Shown here in pieces: positions 17,001-24,517 of a stretch of 47,997 nt of DNA; the first letter of the stretch is position 1, and the number at the start of each line of letters is the position of its first letter. A program made the position numbers and the translations under genes. The notes under the pieces were generated by a model. The model made no database searches. It saw nothing but the letters and a program-made list of their open reading frames with translations, and was not told the origin of the DNA. The DNA comes from Albidovulum sp. (GTDB lineage: Bacteria > Pseudomonadota > Alphaproteobacteria > Rhodobacterales > Rhodobacteraceae), in the NCBI GenBank assembly GCA_026989275.1, contig JALSJQ010000048.1, forward strand, positions 1 to 47,997, read 5' to 3'.

Positions 17001-17972
17001 GAGGGGCCGTCCGGCACGCTGCCGGCCTTCGTGCCGCCATTGCCGGTCGAGGCGCTGTTCATGGATCTGCCCCTCATCCGTGGCGACGAGGTGCCCCATG
17101 CGCCCCATCTGGCGCTTTCGGCCGATCCGTGGCCGGGGGAGGTGGCGCTCTATGCGGCACCGGGTGATGCGGGCTACGCGCTCGAGGCGCTCTACGGGCT
17201 CAGGGCGACGGTGGGGGTGCTCGAAACGCCGCTGGCCGCCGCCGACCCGGCGCTGTGGGATCTGGGAGCGGGGGTGACGGTGCGCCTCGTGTCGGGCGCG
17301 CTTGCCTCGGCCGATCCGGCGGCGGTGCTGGCCGGAGCCAATACGGCAGTGATCGGGGTGGGCGAAGCCGAGGGGTGGGAAGTGGTGCGTTTCGCCGAGG
17401 CCACGCTCGTGGGGCCGGGGCGCTACCGGCTGCGGCGGCTTCTCAGGGGGCAGGCGGGGTCGGATGCGGACATGGCGCCGCTCTGGCCCGCGGGCAGCCG
17501 TTTCGTGCTGCTCGACGGTGTGCCGCGGCAGATCGACCTGCCGCTCGCGCTCAGGAACGTGGTCCGGCACTACCGGGTGGGGCCGGCGGGCCGGCCGTAT
17601 GACGATCCGAGCTACCGCCATCATGCGCTGGCCTTCCGCGGCATCGGGCTCCGGCCGCTGGCGCCGGTGCATCTGCGGGCCGAGGCCGTGCCCGGCGGGG
17701 TGCGGATCGGCTGGATCCGCCGCACGCGCATCGGCGGCGACGACTGGGAAGCGCCCGACGTGCCGCTCGGCGAGGCCCGGGAGCGCTACCGCGTGCGGGT
17801 GCTGCAGGGGGGGGTGTCAGTGCGCGAAGTGGAGGTGAGCACGAGCGAATGGCTCTACGACGATGCCGCACGGGCCGCGGACGGGGTGAGCGGCCCCTTC
17901 GATGTCGAGGTCGGGCAGCTGTCCGACCGGTTCGGTCTGGGAGCAATGGCGAGGATGACGGTGCATGGCTGA
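14028..17972 (+). CDS. GTA gp15, megatron (TIM-barrel host-interaction tail protein)
   Basis: The largest GTA gene, 1314 residues, encoding the tip protein that contacts and probably penetrates the recipient. N-terminal about 1-60 is glycine/alanine-rich and weakly hydrophobic (LVLSAAGAAVGSWWGGAVLG). The GTA TIM-barrel-like glycoside hydrolase domain spans roughly 430-730, with GGEIVYTGPDEWSWRRFILH, FCIGSELRGITTLRG, KIGYAADWSEYFGYHPEDGS, FIGIDNYMPLSDWRDG and WFTEMGCAAIDKGTNQPN. A phage tail (Phage-tail_3-like) and a beta-rich C-terminal part follow. Catalytic glutamates may be those in GSELRG and FTEMGC, but activity is not shown. Overlaps the next gene by eight bases. Confidence 0.95.
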   Translation: MATLVLSAAGAAVGSWWGGAVLGVSSAAIGQAVGATLGRVIDARLLGEGSAPVETGRIDRYRFTGAGEGAGIPWHVGRMRVGGHVIWATRFREHVTIEGGGGKGGGAPTRRRYSYSVSLAIALGEGPVLGVERVWADGRRIAAGDLDMRFYPGDEEQLPDPKIAAVEGAENVPAYRGIAYVVIEDLDLAPFGNRVPQFSFEVIRPAAAVEDAARGIERHPREDIAAVCLIPGTGEYALATTPVHFAPPGAPARSSNVNTPEMRPDLAVSLDALAVELPRAKRISLVVSWFGDDLRVNACRVRPKVEHRAPDGTPMPWRAGGIDRAAAAEVSRDAEGRPVYGGTPADGAVREAIAEIARRGGEVMFYPFLLMDIQPGNGLPDPWSGAADQPVMPWRGRITASVAPGRPGSPDGTAAAEAEVAAFFGTARPEDFGEVGGEIVYTGPDEWSWRRFILHYAHLCRAAGGVAAFCIGSELRGITTLRGADNGFPAVAELRRLAADVRAVLGPDVKIGYAADWSEYFGYHPEDGSGDVFFHLDPLWADDNIDFIGIDNYMPLSDWRDGQDHLDAGWGDIHNLDYLTANVAGGEGFDWYYADEAARRAQRRTPIRDTAHGEDWIFRPKDIRGWWENSHHERIGGVRQAQPTGWEPRSKPVWFTEMGCAAIDKGTNQPNVFLDPKSSESRLPHFSNGMRDDLIQLRYLAALYRYWRDPANNPVSPRYGGPMVEMDRAHVWAWDARPWPEFPERGDLWADGGNYERGHWLNGRVTSESFGRVAAEVLARAGGGRPDVRAAPYLVRGARMEAGRGGRAWLQPLLLAGGIDAIEGGGGLVFRRRGGPVRRVLGPSDIAEGPDGAPRLVRRRAAEAETAGRLRIAYLRARGDFETGVAEAVFPDERGNAATRSELPLALLESEAAALARRWLAEARLARERLEFALAPFGAPLAPGDVIRLDPALLGEGEGVLWRVDRVEMAERRQVTAVRTEPGLYLPAAGEEGPSGTLPAFVPPLPVEALFMDLPLIRGDEVPHAPHLALSADPWPGEVALYAAPGDAGYALEALYGLRATVGVLETPLAAADPALWDLGAGVTVRLVSGALASADPAAVLAGANTAVIGVGEAEGWEVVRFAEATLVGPGRYRLRRLLRGQAGSDADMAPLWPAGSRFVLLDGVPRQIDLPLALRNVVRHYRVGPAGRPYDDPSYRHHALAFRGIGLRPLAPVHLRAEAVPGGVRIGWIRRTRIGGDDWEAPDVPLGEARERYRVRVLQGGVSVREVEVSTSEWLYDDAARAADGVSGPFDVEVGQLSDRFGLGAMARMTVHG

Positions 17973-18684
17973 GGTGACGGGCAAGTTCGCGCTGCCGCTG
18001 GTGCAGGCGGCACAGGCGCAAAAGCATGTGACGGTGAACGAGGCGCTTTTGCGACTCGAGGGGTTCGCGATGCCGATCCTCGCGGGGCGCGATGCGACCC
18101 AGCCGCCGGCGGCTCCGGCCGAGGGCGAGGTCTGGGGCGTCGGGGCCGGGGCGGTCGATGCCTGGGCGGGGCAGGACGGCAAGCTCGCCCTCTTCGTCAA
18201 CGGGGGCTGGCTCTTCGCCGCTCCCGCCGTCGGCTGGCGGGCCTTCGATGCCGCGACGGGAAGCCTGCTGCTGCATGACGGCAGCGACTGGCGGGCCGAT
18301 CTCGTGGCGCTGGCGCCTTCGGGTGCGGCGACGGCGGCGCGGATCGTGGAAGGGGAGCACGTCATCGCCGGGGGCGGGCCGGTGGAAACCACGACGATCA
18401 TGCTGCCCGCGGGCGCGGTGGTGCTCGGGGTGACGGGGCGGGTGCGCGATCCGATCACCGGCACGACGGGGATCACCGGCTGGCGGCTCGGCGTTGCCGG
18501 TTCGGACAACCGCTACGGGCAGGGGCTGTCGCTGGCGGCGGGCAGCTGGGTGCGGGGGATGACGGGCTCTCCCCTCACCTACTGGTCCGACACGCCGCTC
18601 GCGCTCTCGGCCGAGGGGGGCGACTTCACCGGCGGCCGGGTGCAGCTTGCGGTGCATTACTGGCAGCTCGAGGTGCCGGCCTGA
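17965..18684 (+). CDS. DUF2793 protein, GTA-associated
   Basis: A 239-residue protein overlapping g15 by eight bases. The DUF2793 signature is clear at the start: KFALPLVQAAQAQKHVTVNE and ALLRLEGFAMP, followed by PAEGEVWGVGAGAVDAWAGQ and GGWLFAAPAVGWRAFDAATG. The C-terminal half (about 120-239) is a beta-rich domain (IMLPAGAVVLGVTGRVRDPI, then GVAGSDNRYGQGLSLAAGSW), similar in style to phage tail fibre or receptor-binding tips. Its position as last gene before the terminator suggests a tail accessory or fibre protein; function is not established. Confidence 0.85.
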   Translation: MAEVTGKFALPLVQAAQAQKHVTVNEALLRLEGFAMPILAGRDATQPPAAPAEGEVWGVGAGAVDAWAGQDGKLALFVNGGWLFAAPAVGWRAFDAATGSLLLHDGSDWRADLVALAPSGAATAARIVEGEHVIAGGGPVETTTIMLPAGAVVLGVTGRVRDPITGTTGITGWRLGVAGSDNRYGQGLSLAAGSWVRGMTGSPLTYWSDTPLALSAEGGDFTGGRVQLAVHYWQLEVPA

Positions 18685-18721
18685 GGGCGGCGCCGACAGA
18701 GACGAGGACGGAGAGACGAGG

Positions 18722-18756
18722 GGGCGCCGGGCCGAGAGGCCCGGCGCCCTTTTCTT
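18722..18756 (+). terminator. intrinsic terminator ending the GTA cluster
   Basis: A perfect 12-bp stem, GGGCGCCGGGCC / GGCCCGGCGCCC, with GAGA tetraloop (18734-18737), followed by TTTTCTT. It lies 37 bases after the DUF2793 stop and is the clearest terminator in the window. Confidence 0.93.
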
Positions 18757-19249
18757 GTGCGCGGATGACGGGTCGGATCGAGCATCCGGGGCCGGTGTCG
18801 CGGCGGGGGCTGCCCCCGGGCGTTCGGATCGGTGCTCGGGTGAGACTTCGAGCCGGGCGTTCGGATCGGGCATTCGGCTCGGCGTCGGGTGAGGGGCGTG
18901 GCGCCTGATCCGGTCGGGCGCTCGGGTGATGGGCTTGTGTCAGGTGTCGGGCGCATGTGCCCGAGGCGCATGTCCGAGACATGCATGTGGATCAGCTGCC
19001 CGAACCGGCATGTGGGGTGGATGTCCGGATGACGGGACCGATTCATCCGGATCGGGTATCCGGGGGGCCGGATACGGCGCACCTGGTCCGATTCTGCGGT
19101 CTCTCCCGGCGCGCATGGCCCGGTCCGCTGCCTTCGCGCTCGGGGCGGCGGGGCGAACCCTGCCGCGATCGCCCAGGGGGCGGCAATGGCTGGACGGAAA
19201 GCGGCACCGTGTTTAAGGTGCGGAAAGGGCATGACCTCGTCGGGAGTGG
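18757..19249. other. intergenic region after the GTA cluster, with short repeats and hairpins
   Basis: No gene supported. It contains a 17-base direct repeat CCGGGCGTTCGGATCGG (18816-18832 and 18853-18869, period 37), a hairpin GGGC/GCCC near 18947-18961, a perfect GCATGTC-CGA-GACATGC hairpin (18968-18984), and GCACC/GGTGC around a TTTAA (19204-19221) shortly before the coiled-coil gene. Confidence 0.5.
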
Positions 19250-19828
19250 ATGGTGAGCGAGAAGACGCAGATGCCGGAGGAAGCGGCCGGTGCGGATGAG
19301 GCGACGCGGGCACGCATCGAGGCGCTCGGGGAGCGGATTTCCGTGGCGCTCGGCCGGGTGGTGCGGACGGTGCGCACCGCTCCCGTCGGCGACGGGGACC
19401 GGGCCGAGGAAATCCGCGAGCTCGAGCGGCAGCTGCAGCGGGAGCGGGAGCTGGCGGAGGAGCTGCGGCAATGGGCCGAGCGGCTCAAGCACCGGCTGCG
19501 CCGCATGAGCCGGCGCTACGAGGCACGCCTCAGGCGGCTGGCGGACCGGATCGAGGCCCAGTCGGAGGAGATCCGCCGTCTCAGGGACAGCAATCGTGCC
19601 CTGACCGGGGAGCTTGCCGCGCTGCGGGAAGCGGCGGCGGGCGGGGCGGTCGATGCCGCGAGGATCAACCGGGCGATGGAGACGGAGATCCGTGCCATGC
19701 AGGCGGCCCGGGCGAGCGAGATCGCCGAGATCGACCATCTGATGGCGGAGCTGCGGCCGCTCGTGCGGGAGAAGGCGGGGGCGGCGGAGACGGCGCCGGG
19801 CATGACGGAGGAGGCGCAGGATGGCTGA
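19250..19828 (+). CDS. coiled-coil protein encoded upstream of zapA
   Basis: A 192-residue hydrophilic protein. Residues about 60-150 form a long predicted coiled coil (EIRELERQLQRERELAEELR, LADRIEAQSEEIRRLRDSN), and the C-terminal AASEIAEIDHLMAELRPLV-like stretch is also helical. It overlaps zapA by eight bases. Small coiled-coil genes just before zapA are common in alphaproteobacteria, and a link to cell division is likely but inferred. GTG 19253 is an alternative start. Confidence 0.75.
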   Translation: MVSEKTQMPEEAAGADEATRARIEALGERISVALGRVVRTVRTAPVGDGDRAEEIRELERQLQRERELAEELRQWAERLKHRLRRMSRRYEARLRRLADRIEAQSEEIRRLRDSNRALTGELAALREAAAGGAVDAARINRAMETEIRAMQAARASEIAEIDHLMAELRPLVREKAGAAETAPGMTEEAQDG

Positions 19829-20543
19829 GGTCGAGATCACGATCGGCGGCCGACGCTACCATGTCGCCTGCCAGGACGGGGAAGAACCCTATCTCGAGGC
19901 GGCGGCCAGGCTCCTCGACGCCGAGGCGGGGCGGATCGCCGGGCAGGTGGGCAAGCTCACCGAGGCGCGGATGCTGCTGATGGCCGGGCTGATGCTGGCC
20001 GACCGCACCGTTGCGCTCGAGGAGGAAATGGCGACGCTGAGAGAGGCGCGGGAAGCGGCCGAGAAGAAGGCGGCCGAGGCGCTGCGACGCGAGGAGGAGG
20101 CGGCGCGTGCCGCCCGGCTGGCCGAGGAACGGGTGCAGGCTCTCGAGGCCGAACTGGCCGGCCTCCGGGAGGCCGAGCCGGTGGTGGAGCGGGTCGAGGT
20201 CGAGAAGATCGTCGAGGTCGAAAGGGTGGTCGAGCGGGTGCCGCCCGCGGTGCTGACGCTGCTCGAGAATCTCGCCGAACAGGCCGAGGACGCGGCGGCC
20301 GAGGCCGAGGCGCTCCTGACGATTCCCGAAAGCCAGATCGACGACGCGGAAGGGCCGATCCTCGACGCGGCGTCACCGGAGGCGGACGATGACGATGCCC
20401 CGGCGGATGGCGGGGCCGGTTCGGGAGGAAGCGGCGGCTCGGCGTCTTCGGGAACGACAGTCGGCGCGTCCGCCGCCGGCAGCAGCGCCGCGGCCGAGGA
20501 AGGGGGCGGGGAAGATGAAGAGGCGCGGCTGAGCGAAGGGTGA
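19821..20543 (+). CDS. zapA: cell division protein ZapA with long C-terminal extension
   Basis: FtsZ-binding protein that bundles FtsZ protofilaments at the division ring. The first about 95 residues match ZapA: VEITIGGRRYHVACQDGEEP, YLEAAARLLDAEAGRIAGQV, and LTEARMLLMAGLMLADRTV with the following helix. Family members usually end around 100-130 residues; here it reaches 240. Added are a charged coiled coil with VERVEVEKIVEVERVVERVP (about 114-134), a helix, and a low-complexity acidic Gly/Ser/Ala tail (about 175-240). Codon use does not change abruptly. Confidence 0.88.
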   Translation: MAEVEITIGGRRYHVACQDGEEPYLEAAARLLDAEAGRIAGQVGKLTEARMLLMAGLMLADRTVALEEEMATLREAREAAEKKAAEALRREEEAARAARLAEERVQALEAELAGLREAEPVVERVEVEKIVEVERVVERVPPAVLTLLENLAEQAEDAAAEAEALLTIPESQIDDAEGPILDAASPEADDDDAPADGGAGSGGSGGSASSGTTVGASAAGSSAAAEEGGGEDEEARLSEG

Positions 20544-20586
20544 CGCTGGCGCGAAGGGGCGTGCAAAGCGGGCGATCATCCTCGTG

Positions 20587-20981
20587 CCGATATGGCAGTG
20601 GCGCTTGCCGGTATGTCGTTGCGCCGGTGCGGGCGGGCCGTTCGGCGGGCAGCCTGTGGCCGGGTTTCGTGTGCCGTGGAAGATGCGGGGCAGGAGGGCG
20701 ATGCGCCCTTTCGGGGTGCGTGTCGCGTTGGCGGGTGTCCTGTCGGCAAGCGATGGAGGGGCCGCGCACCGAGGAGCGTGGTGGGCGCGGCTGAACCACG
20801 GGCGTTCGTTGGACACGGGGCGGGGCCGATGCGGCCGGCGGGGACGCAGGGCCGGGGATCATCCGGACCCGGGGCGATCGTCGGGCGGTGGGTGCCGTCG
20901 CTGTGCCGGTGCGCAAGGGGCGCGAAGGGGCGCGAAGGGGCGTTGGTCGCGCCCGATATGGCAGTGCCGCTTGCGGGCATG
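20587..20981. repeat. pair of 29-base imperfect direct repeats
   Basis: Copies at 20587-20615 and 20953-20981 share 26 of 29 bases; both start CCGATATGGCAGTG and continue with CGCTTGC. The three differences are at scattered positions. Function is unknown. Confidence 0.7.
20911..20940. repeat. short tandem repeat, three 10-base units
   Basis: Units of CGCGAAGGGG: two perfect (20921-20940) and one with differences (20911-20920). Likely replication slippage. Confidence 0.7.
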
Positions 20982-21296
20982 GCAGGTCCGGCGGGCCGGC
21001 CCGCTTGCGGGGGCTGCGGGCCTGCTTTCCGGGGAAGGCCAGGGTGCTTCCCGACGGATGGAGCACCATGCGCACAAGCGGCAGCGGGGGATGCCGTGCC
21101 CGGATGCGGTCATGCCGGGGGCTGGCGGTCGGGCCGTGCGGCAGGACGGTTCCGGGCGCATCGGTGTTCCGGGCCCCTCTCCGGCGCGATGCGATGGCGC
21201 GGAGTGGGCGGCGCCGGGGCACGGATCCTCTCCGGCCGGGGCGCGGGGAATGCCCGGCCGCGGTGCTCCGGCGGTGGCCGGGTCGAGGGGGCCGCG

Positions 21297-21791
21297 TCAG
21301 CGCAGATCCTCTTTGGTGAGGCGGGTGCGGCCGATATTGCTCAGGAGCTGACGCAACAGGCCGATGCCGCGGATGCCGGTTTCGGTGACGCGGGCATTGA
21401 GGCGGACGACCCGGCCGTCGGCGAGGGTGAAGCGTTCGATGTTGCGCACGGTGCCCCGGTCGTCGAAGGAGATCCGCACAACCTGCCGGTCGATCTCCTC
21501 GGGAGCCTTCCAGGCATAGTGCCGCCGCTTGCTGGCGACGTAATACCACGCCCTGTCGGTGATGACGCCGGCGGTGGAGGGGCGACCGGCGAGGCGGGCG
21601 ACCTCCTCGCGATCGCTCACCCCGACCCGGATCCCGGCCAGCACGTCTTCGGGCGGCACATAGCCGTGATTCGTGTAGATGGCGGCGCAGGCGCCGACGA
21701 AGAGGGCGAGGAGCACGGGCAGGAAGCGCCCCACCCGGCCCGGCTTCGTCGGCTGAAGGCTCTCGACGGTCATGTTCGGCTTTCCTGCCAT
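21297..21791 (-). CDS. bamE: outer membrane protein assembly factor BamE (SmpA/OmlA lipoprotein)
   Basis: Small lipoprotein of the BAM complex that folds beta-barrel proteins into the outer membrane. It is 164 residues from ATG 21791. A signal peptide with lipobox is seen (GRFLPVLLALFVGACAAIYT, cysteine after VGA). The mature part has the family pattern: NHGYVPPEDVLAGIRVGVSD, EVARLAGRPSTAGVITDRAW, YYVASKRRHYAWKAPEEIDR and a C-terminal helix. ATG 21773 is an alternative start that gives a more compact signal peptide and has AGGAAAG upstream. Divergent from yceD, with 123 bases between. Confidence 0.92.
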   Translation of the reverse strand: MAGKPNMTVESLQPTKPGRVGRFLPVLLALFVGACAAIYTNHGYVPPEDVLAGIRVGVSDREEVARLAGRPSTAGVITDRAWYYVASKRRHYAWKAPEEIDRQVVRISFDDRGTVRNIERFTLADGRVVRLNARVTETGIRGIGLLRQLLSNIGRTRLTKEDLR

Positions 21792-21914
21792 GGCGGCCCC
21801 TGTCTTCCCCTTGGGCTTATCGAAGGGGGCAGGCAGGTTCAAGGAAAAGCGGCCTGCGCGTTGTGCCGGCCGCCGGGGGAGGATAGGATCGAAAGGGGAT
21901 GAAGGGAGCCCGGA

Positions 21915-22607
21915 ATGGCCAGGAAACGTCACCGGAAGGAGCATGAAAGGGGCGGAGCGGAGAATCTGCCGCCGGCGCCGGCCGAGATCGTCGGGCTGAC
22001 CGAGAAGCTGCCGCTGCCGGCGCTGATGAAGCGGGGGGAATGGGCGTTCGACATCGCCCCCGATGCCGCCATGCGGGCGCGGATCGCCGCGGCCTACGAT
22101 CTTCTGCGGCTGCCCGCGTTGCGACTGGTCGGGACCATTCGCCGCGGTGCCGGCGAGGACTGGCTGCTCGAGGGGCGGCTTGTCGCGCGGGTGGTGCAGC
22201 CCTGCGGCATTTCTCTCGAGGAGGTCGAGACGCGGATCGAGGAGCCGGTGCACCGGATCTTCCGCCCCGGCCACGATCTGCGGAAGGCCCCGCCGGGGGA
22301 GACGGAGATGCCGGAGGCGGAGAGCGATGTGGAGCCGCTCGGGGGGGTGATCGATCTCGGGGCGGTGCTGCTCGAGGCGCTCGATCTGGCGCTGCCGGCC
22401 TTTCCGCGGGCGGAAGGGGCGACGCTCGAGCGGCGCGAGGCGGCGCCGGCGACGGGACGGGGCGGGACGTCGCCCTTCGCGGCGCTGGCCGGGCTCGTCG
22501 GCGGGAGGGAGGCGGGTGCGGTCGGAGAGGCGGCGGGCGAAGGCGAGTCGACCGGAGACGAGGCGGCCGGCATGGCCCGCAGGAGAGACGGGGACGGCAA
22601 GGGCTGA
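21915..22607 (+). CDS. YceD/DUF177 family protein
   Basis: A 230-residue protein of the DUF177 family, linked in other bacteria to 23S rRNA accumulation and nearly always encoded before rpmF. Seen: VGLTEKLPLPALMKRGEWAF, LLRLPALRLVGTIRRGAGED, WLLEGRLVARVVQPCGISLE and EPVHRIFRP, followed by an acidic stretch (ETEMPEAESDVEPLGGVIDL) typical of the family. A C-terminal tail of about 60 Ala/Gly/Glu-rich residues is extra. AGGGAGCC lies before the ATG. Confidence 0.88.
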   Translation: MARKRHRKEHERGGAENLPPAPAEIVGLTEKLPLPALMKRGEWAFDIAPDAAMRARIAAAYDLLRLPALRLVGTIRRGAGEDWLLEGRLVARVVQPCGISLEEVETRIEEPVHRIFRPGHDLRKAPPGETEMPEAESDVEPLGGVIDLGAVLLEALDLALPAFPRAEGATLERREAAPATGRGGTSPFAALAGLVGGREAGAVGEAAGEGESTGDEAAGMARRRDGDGKG

Positions 22608-23164
22608 GCCCGTGGCGCGCCGGCCGGGAGCCGGATGCCGGTCGGGGCGGATGGATGGCAGGTCGGAACGTCGCCGAAGCGGGCGTGGGGCATGTGCGAC
22701 CGACCCGGCGCAGAGCCTTGATGACGATCTCCGCCGTGAAGGGCGTGGCGCATGCGCGCCCCGGAGCGGCGGGTGTTGCGCGAAGGCGGAGGCGGGGGCG
22801 GCATGGCCGGCGATCCGGCAGGGCGGGTTCACCGGGGGGCGTGGCGCTTCATGCGCCCCGTGCGCCTTTCCGAACGGCGGGCCCGAACGGCAGGATCGCG
22901 CCTGCGCCGCGCATTGGGACTTGCGCTTTCCGTCAATCCGGCTATGTTCCCGGCCTCACGACCGCCCGTGCCTGCGGGTGGGGCGCCGTGACATGCGTGC
23001 GTGGCTCTGCCGTTGAGCGCTATCGTGGCAGGCCGGGCCGCCGGAGGATACGGCTTCCCCATCCGTGCCGAGGCCGGCTTCGGGCCGGAGCGGCGGCCAG
23101 AGGATTTTGCAGATGCCAACGAGCCGCAGCACGAGATGCGGCGCCGACTGACAGAGGTTGAGAA
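22608..23164. other. long spacer between yceD and rpmF
   Basis: 557 bases without a supportable gene; the usual gap here is much shorter. It holds the rpmF promoter candidate (22921-22948) and a leader of about 210 bases. The last 70 bases are less GC-rich (GCAGATGCCAACGAG region) and may contain leader RNA structure, which I could not define. Confidence 0.5.
22921..22948 (+). promoter_or_regulatory. candidate promoter for rpmF-plsX-fabH
   Basis: TTGCGC (22921-22926), 16 bases, TATGTT (22943-22948). Both hexamers match four of six consensus bases. It is the best match upstream of rpmF and gives a leader of about 210 bases. Confidence 0.45.
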
Positions 23165-23371
23165 ATGGCTGTTCAACAGAACAAGGTCTCCCGTGCGCGT
23201 CGCAACAAGCGCCGCTCCCATGATGCGCTGACGCCGGCGAATCCGAACGAGTGCCCGAGCTGCGGCGAGCTCAAGCGGCCCCATCACGTCTGCCCTTCCT
23301 GCGGCTACTACAATGACCGCGAGGTGGTGGCGGTGGCCGACGAGGCCGAGTTCGACGAAGACGCGGCCTGA
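23165..23371 (+). CDS. rpmF: 50S ribosomal protein L32
   Basis: A 68-residue ribosomal protein of the large subunit. Start [20 protein letters not shown] is highly characteristic, followed by a zinc ribbon with two CxxC pairs ([20 protein letters not shown]). The C terminus is acidic (EAEFDEDAA). It precedes plsX and fabH as in most proteobacteria, tying ribosome and lipid synthesis. Confidence 0.98.
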   Translation: MAVQQNKVSRARRNKRRSHDALTPANPNECPSCGELKRPHHVCPSCGYYNDREVVAVADEAEFDEDAA

Positions 23372-23392
23372 GGCTGAACCGGCCACGGTGTG

Positions 23393-24517
23393 ATGACGCG
23401 CGCGGGGGATAATCCCGTCGGCGGCGCCGCGGCCGCGACGGCGCGGCCGGTGCGCCTGTCGGTGGATGCCATGGGCGGCGATCGCGGTCCGTCCGCCGTC
23501 GTCGATGGCATGGCCCGAATGGCCGGAGCGAACCCCGACGCCCGTTTTCTCCTTCACGGCGACGAGGCGGTGCTGGCGCCGCTCGTCGGGCGGCACGGCG
23601 TGCTTGCGGGGCGGGTGGAGATCCGCCACGCGGCGGGCGTCGTGTCGATGGAAGACAAGCCTTCGCAGGTGATGCGCCACGGCAAGGGCACCTCGATGTG
23701 GTCGGCCCTGGCGGCGGTGCGCGACGGTGCGGCCGATGTCGCCGTTTCCTGCGGCAATACCGGGGCGCTGATGGCGCTGTCGATGCTGGTTCTGCGGCGC
23801 CTGCCCGGGGTGCCGCGGCCGGCGATCGCGATTCTCTGGCCGTCGCGCAACCCTCAGGGATACAACGTGATGCTCGATGTCGGTGCCGACGTGAAGGCCG
23901 AGGCGGAGGATCTGCGCCGCTTCGCCCTGATGGGCACGTCCTACGCCCGCAACGGGCTCGGCATCGCCCGGCCGCGGATCGGGCTGATGAATGTCGGCAC
24001 CGAGGCGCACAAGGGACGGCCCGAGCTGCACGAGGCGGCGGAGCTGATCGCCGCCGATGCCGCGGCGGCCCGGTTCGACTATGTCGGCTTCGTCGAGGGT
24101 TCGGACATTCCGTCGGAGAAGGTGGACGTGATCGTGACCGACGGGTTCACCGGCAATGTCGCCCTCAAGACCGCCGAGGGCACCGCCACCTTCATCCGTT
24201 CCCTGCTGCGCGAGGCCTTCACCCGCACGCCGCCGGCGCGGCTGGCGGCGCTGACGGCCCGCGGCCCCCTCGGCTGGCTGGCGCGGCGGATCGATCCGCG
24301 CCGGGCCAATGGCGGCGTGTTCCTCGGGCTTCGGGGCACGGTGGTGAAGTCCCACGGTTCGGCCGACCGGGTCGGGGTGGCGGCGGCGCTGGAGCTGGCC
24401 TGCCGGCTGGCGCGTTCGGACTTCTCGCGCAAGCTGGCGCTGCGGTTGCAGCCTTCCCTTGCGGCCGAGGGCGCGGCGGGCGATAGGGAAGACGAACAGG
24501 AAAGGGGCGGGGCATGA
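23393..24517 (+). CDS. plsX: phosphate acyltransferase PlsX
   Basis: Converts acyl-ACP to acyl phosphate for the first step of phospholipid synthesis; a peripheral membrane enzyme. The 374-residue protein shows [20 protein letters not shown] near the N terminus, [54 protein letters not shown], and [22 protein letters not shown]-terminal glycine motif [19 protein letters not shown] is also typical. ATG 23393 is chosen over the adjoining GTG. Stop overlaps the fabH start (ATGA). Confidence 0.97.
   Translation: MTRAGDNPVGGAAAATARPVRLSVDAMGGDRGPSAVVDGMARMAGANPDARFLLHGDEAVLAPLVGRHGVLAGRVEIRHAAGVVSMEDKPSQVMRHGKGTSMWSALAAVRDGAADVAVSCGNTGALMALSMLVLRRLPGVPRPAIAILWPSRNPQGYNVMLDVGADVKAEAEDLRRFALMGTSYARNGLGIARPRIGLMNVGTEAHKGRPELHEAAELIAADAAAARFDYVGFVEGSDIPSEKVDVIVTDGFTGNVALKTAEGTATFIRSLLREAFTRTPPARLAALTARGPLGWLARRIDPRRANGGVFLGLRGTVVKSHGSADRVGVAAALELACRLARSDFSRKLALRLQPSLAAEGAAGDREDEQERGGA

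Larger units (their letters stand above)
20544..21296. other. intergenic region zapA-bamE with internal repeats
   Basis: No gene is supported in about 750 bases. In many bacteria 6S RNA lies after zapA, but I could not recognise its long bulged hairpin here. Repeats are present and listed separately. Confidence 0.45.

Noticed and set aside
13413-17672. A 1419-codon open frame on the minus strand opposite g15
   Set aside because: It is a shadow of the GC-rich g15 gene: Arg/His/Pro-rich, no domains, no ribosome site.
2387-18684. Active prophage rather than GTA
   Set aside because: No integrase, repressor, lysis or replication genes; short tape measure; gene order and small genes g3.5 and g10.1 match the RcGTA layout.
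20544-21296. 6S RNA gene after zapA
   Set aside because: Position is suggestive but I could not trace the long bulged hairpin by eye.
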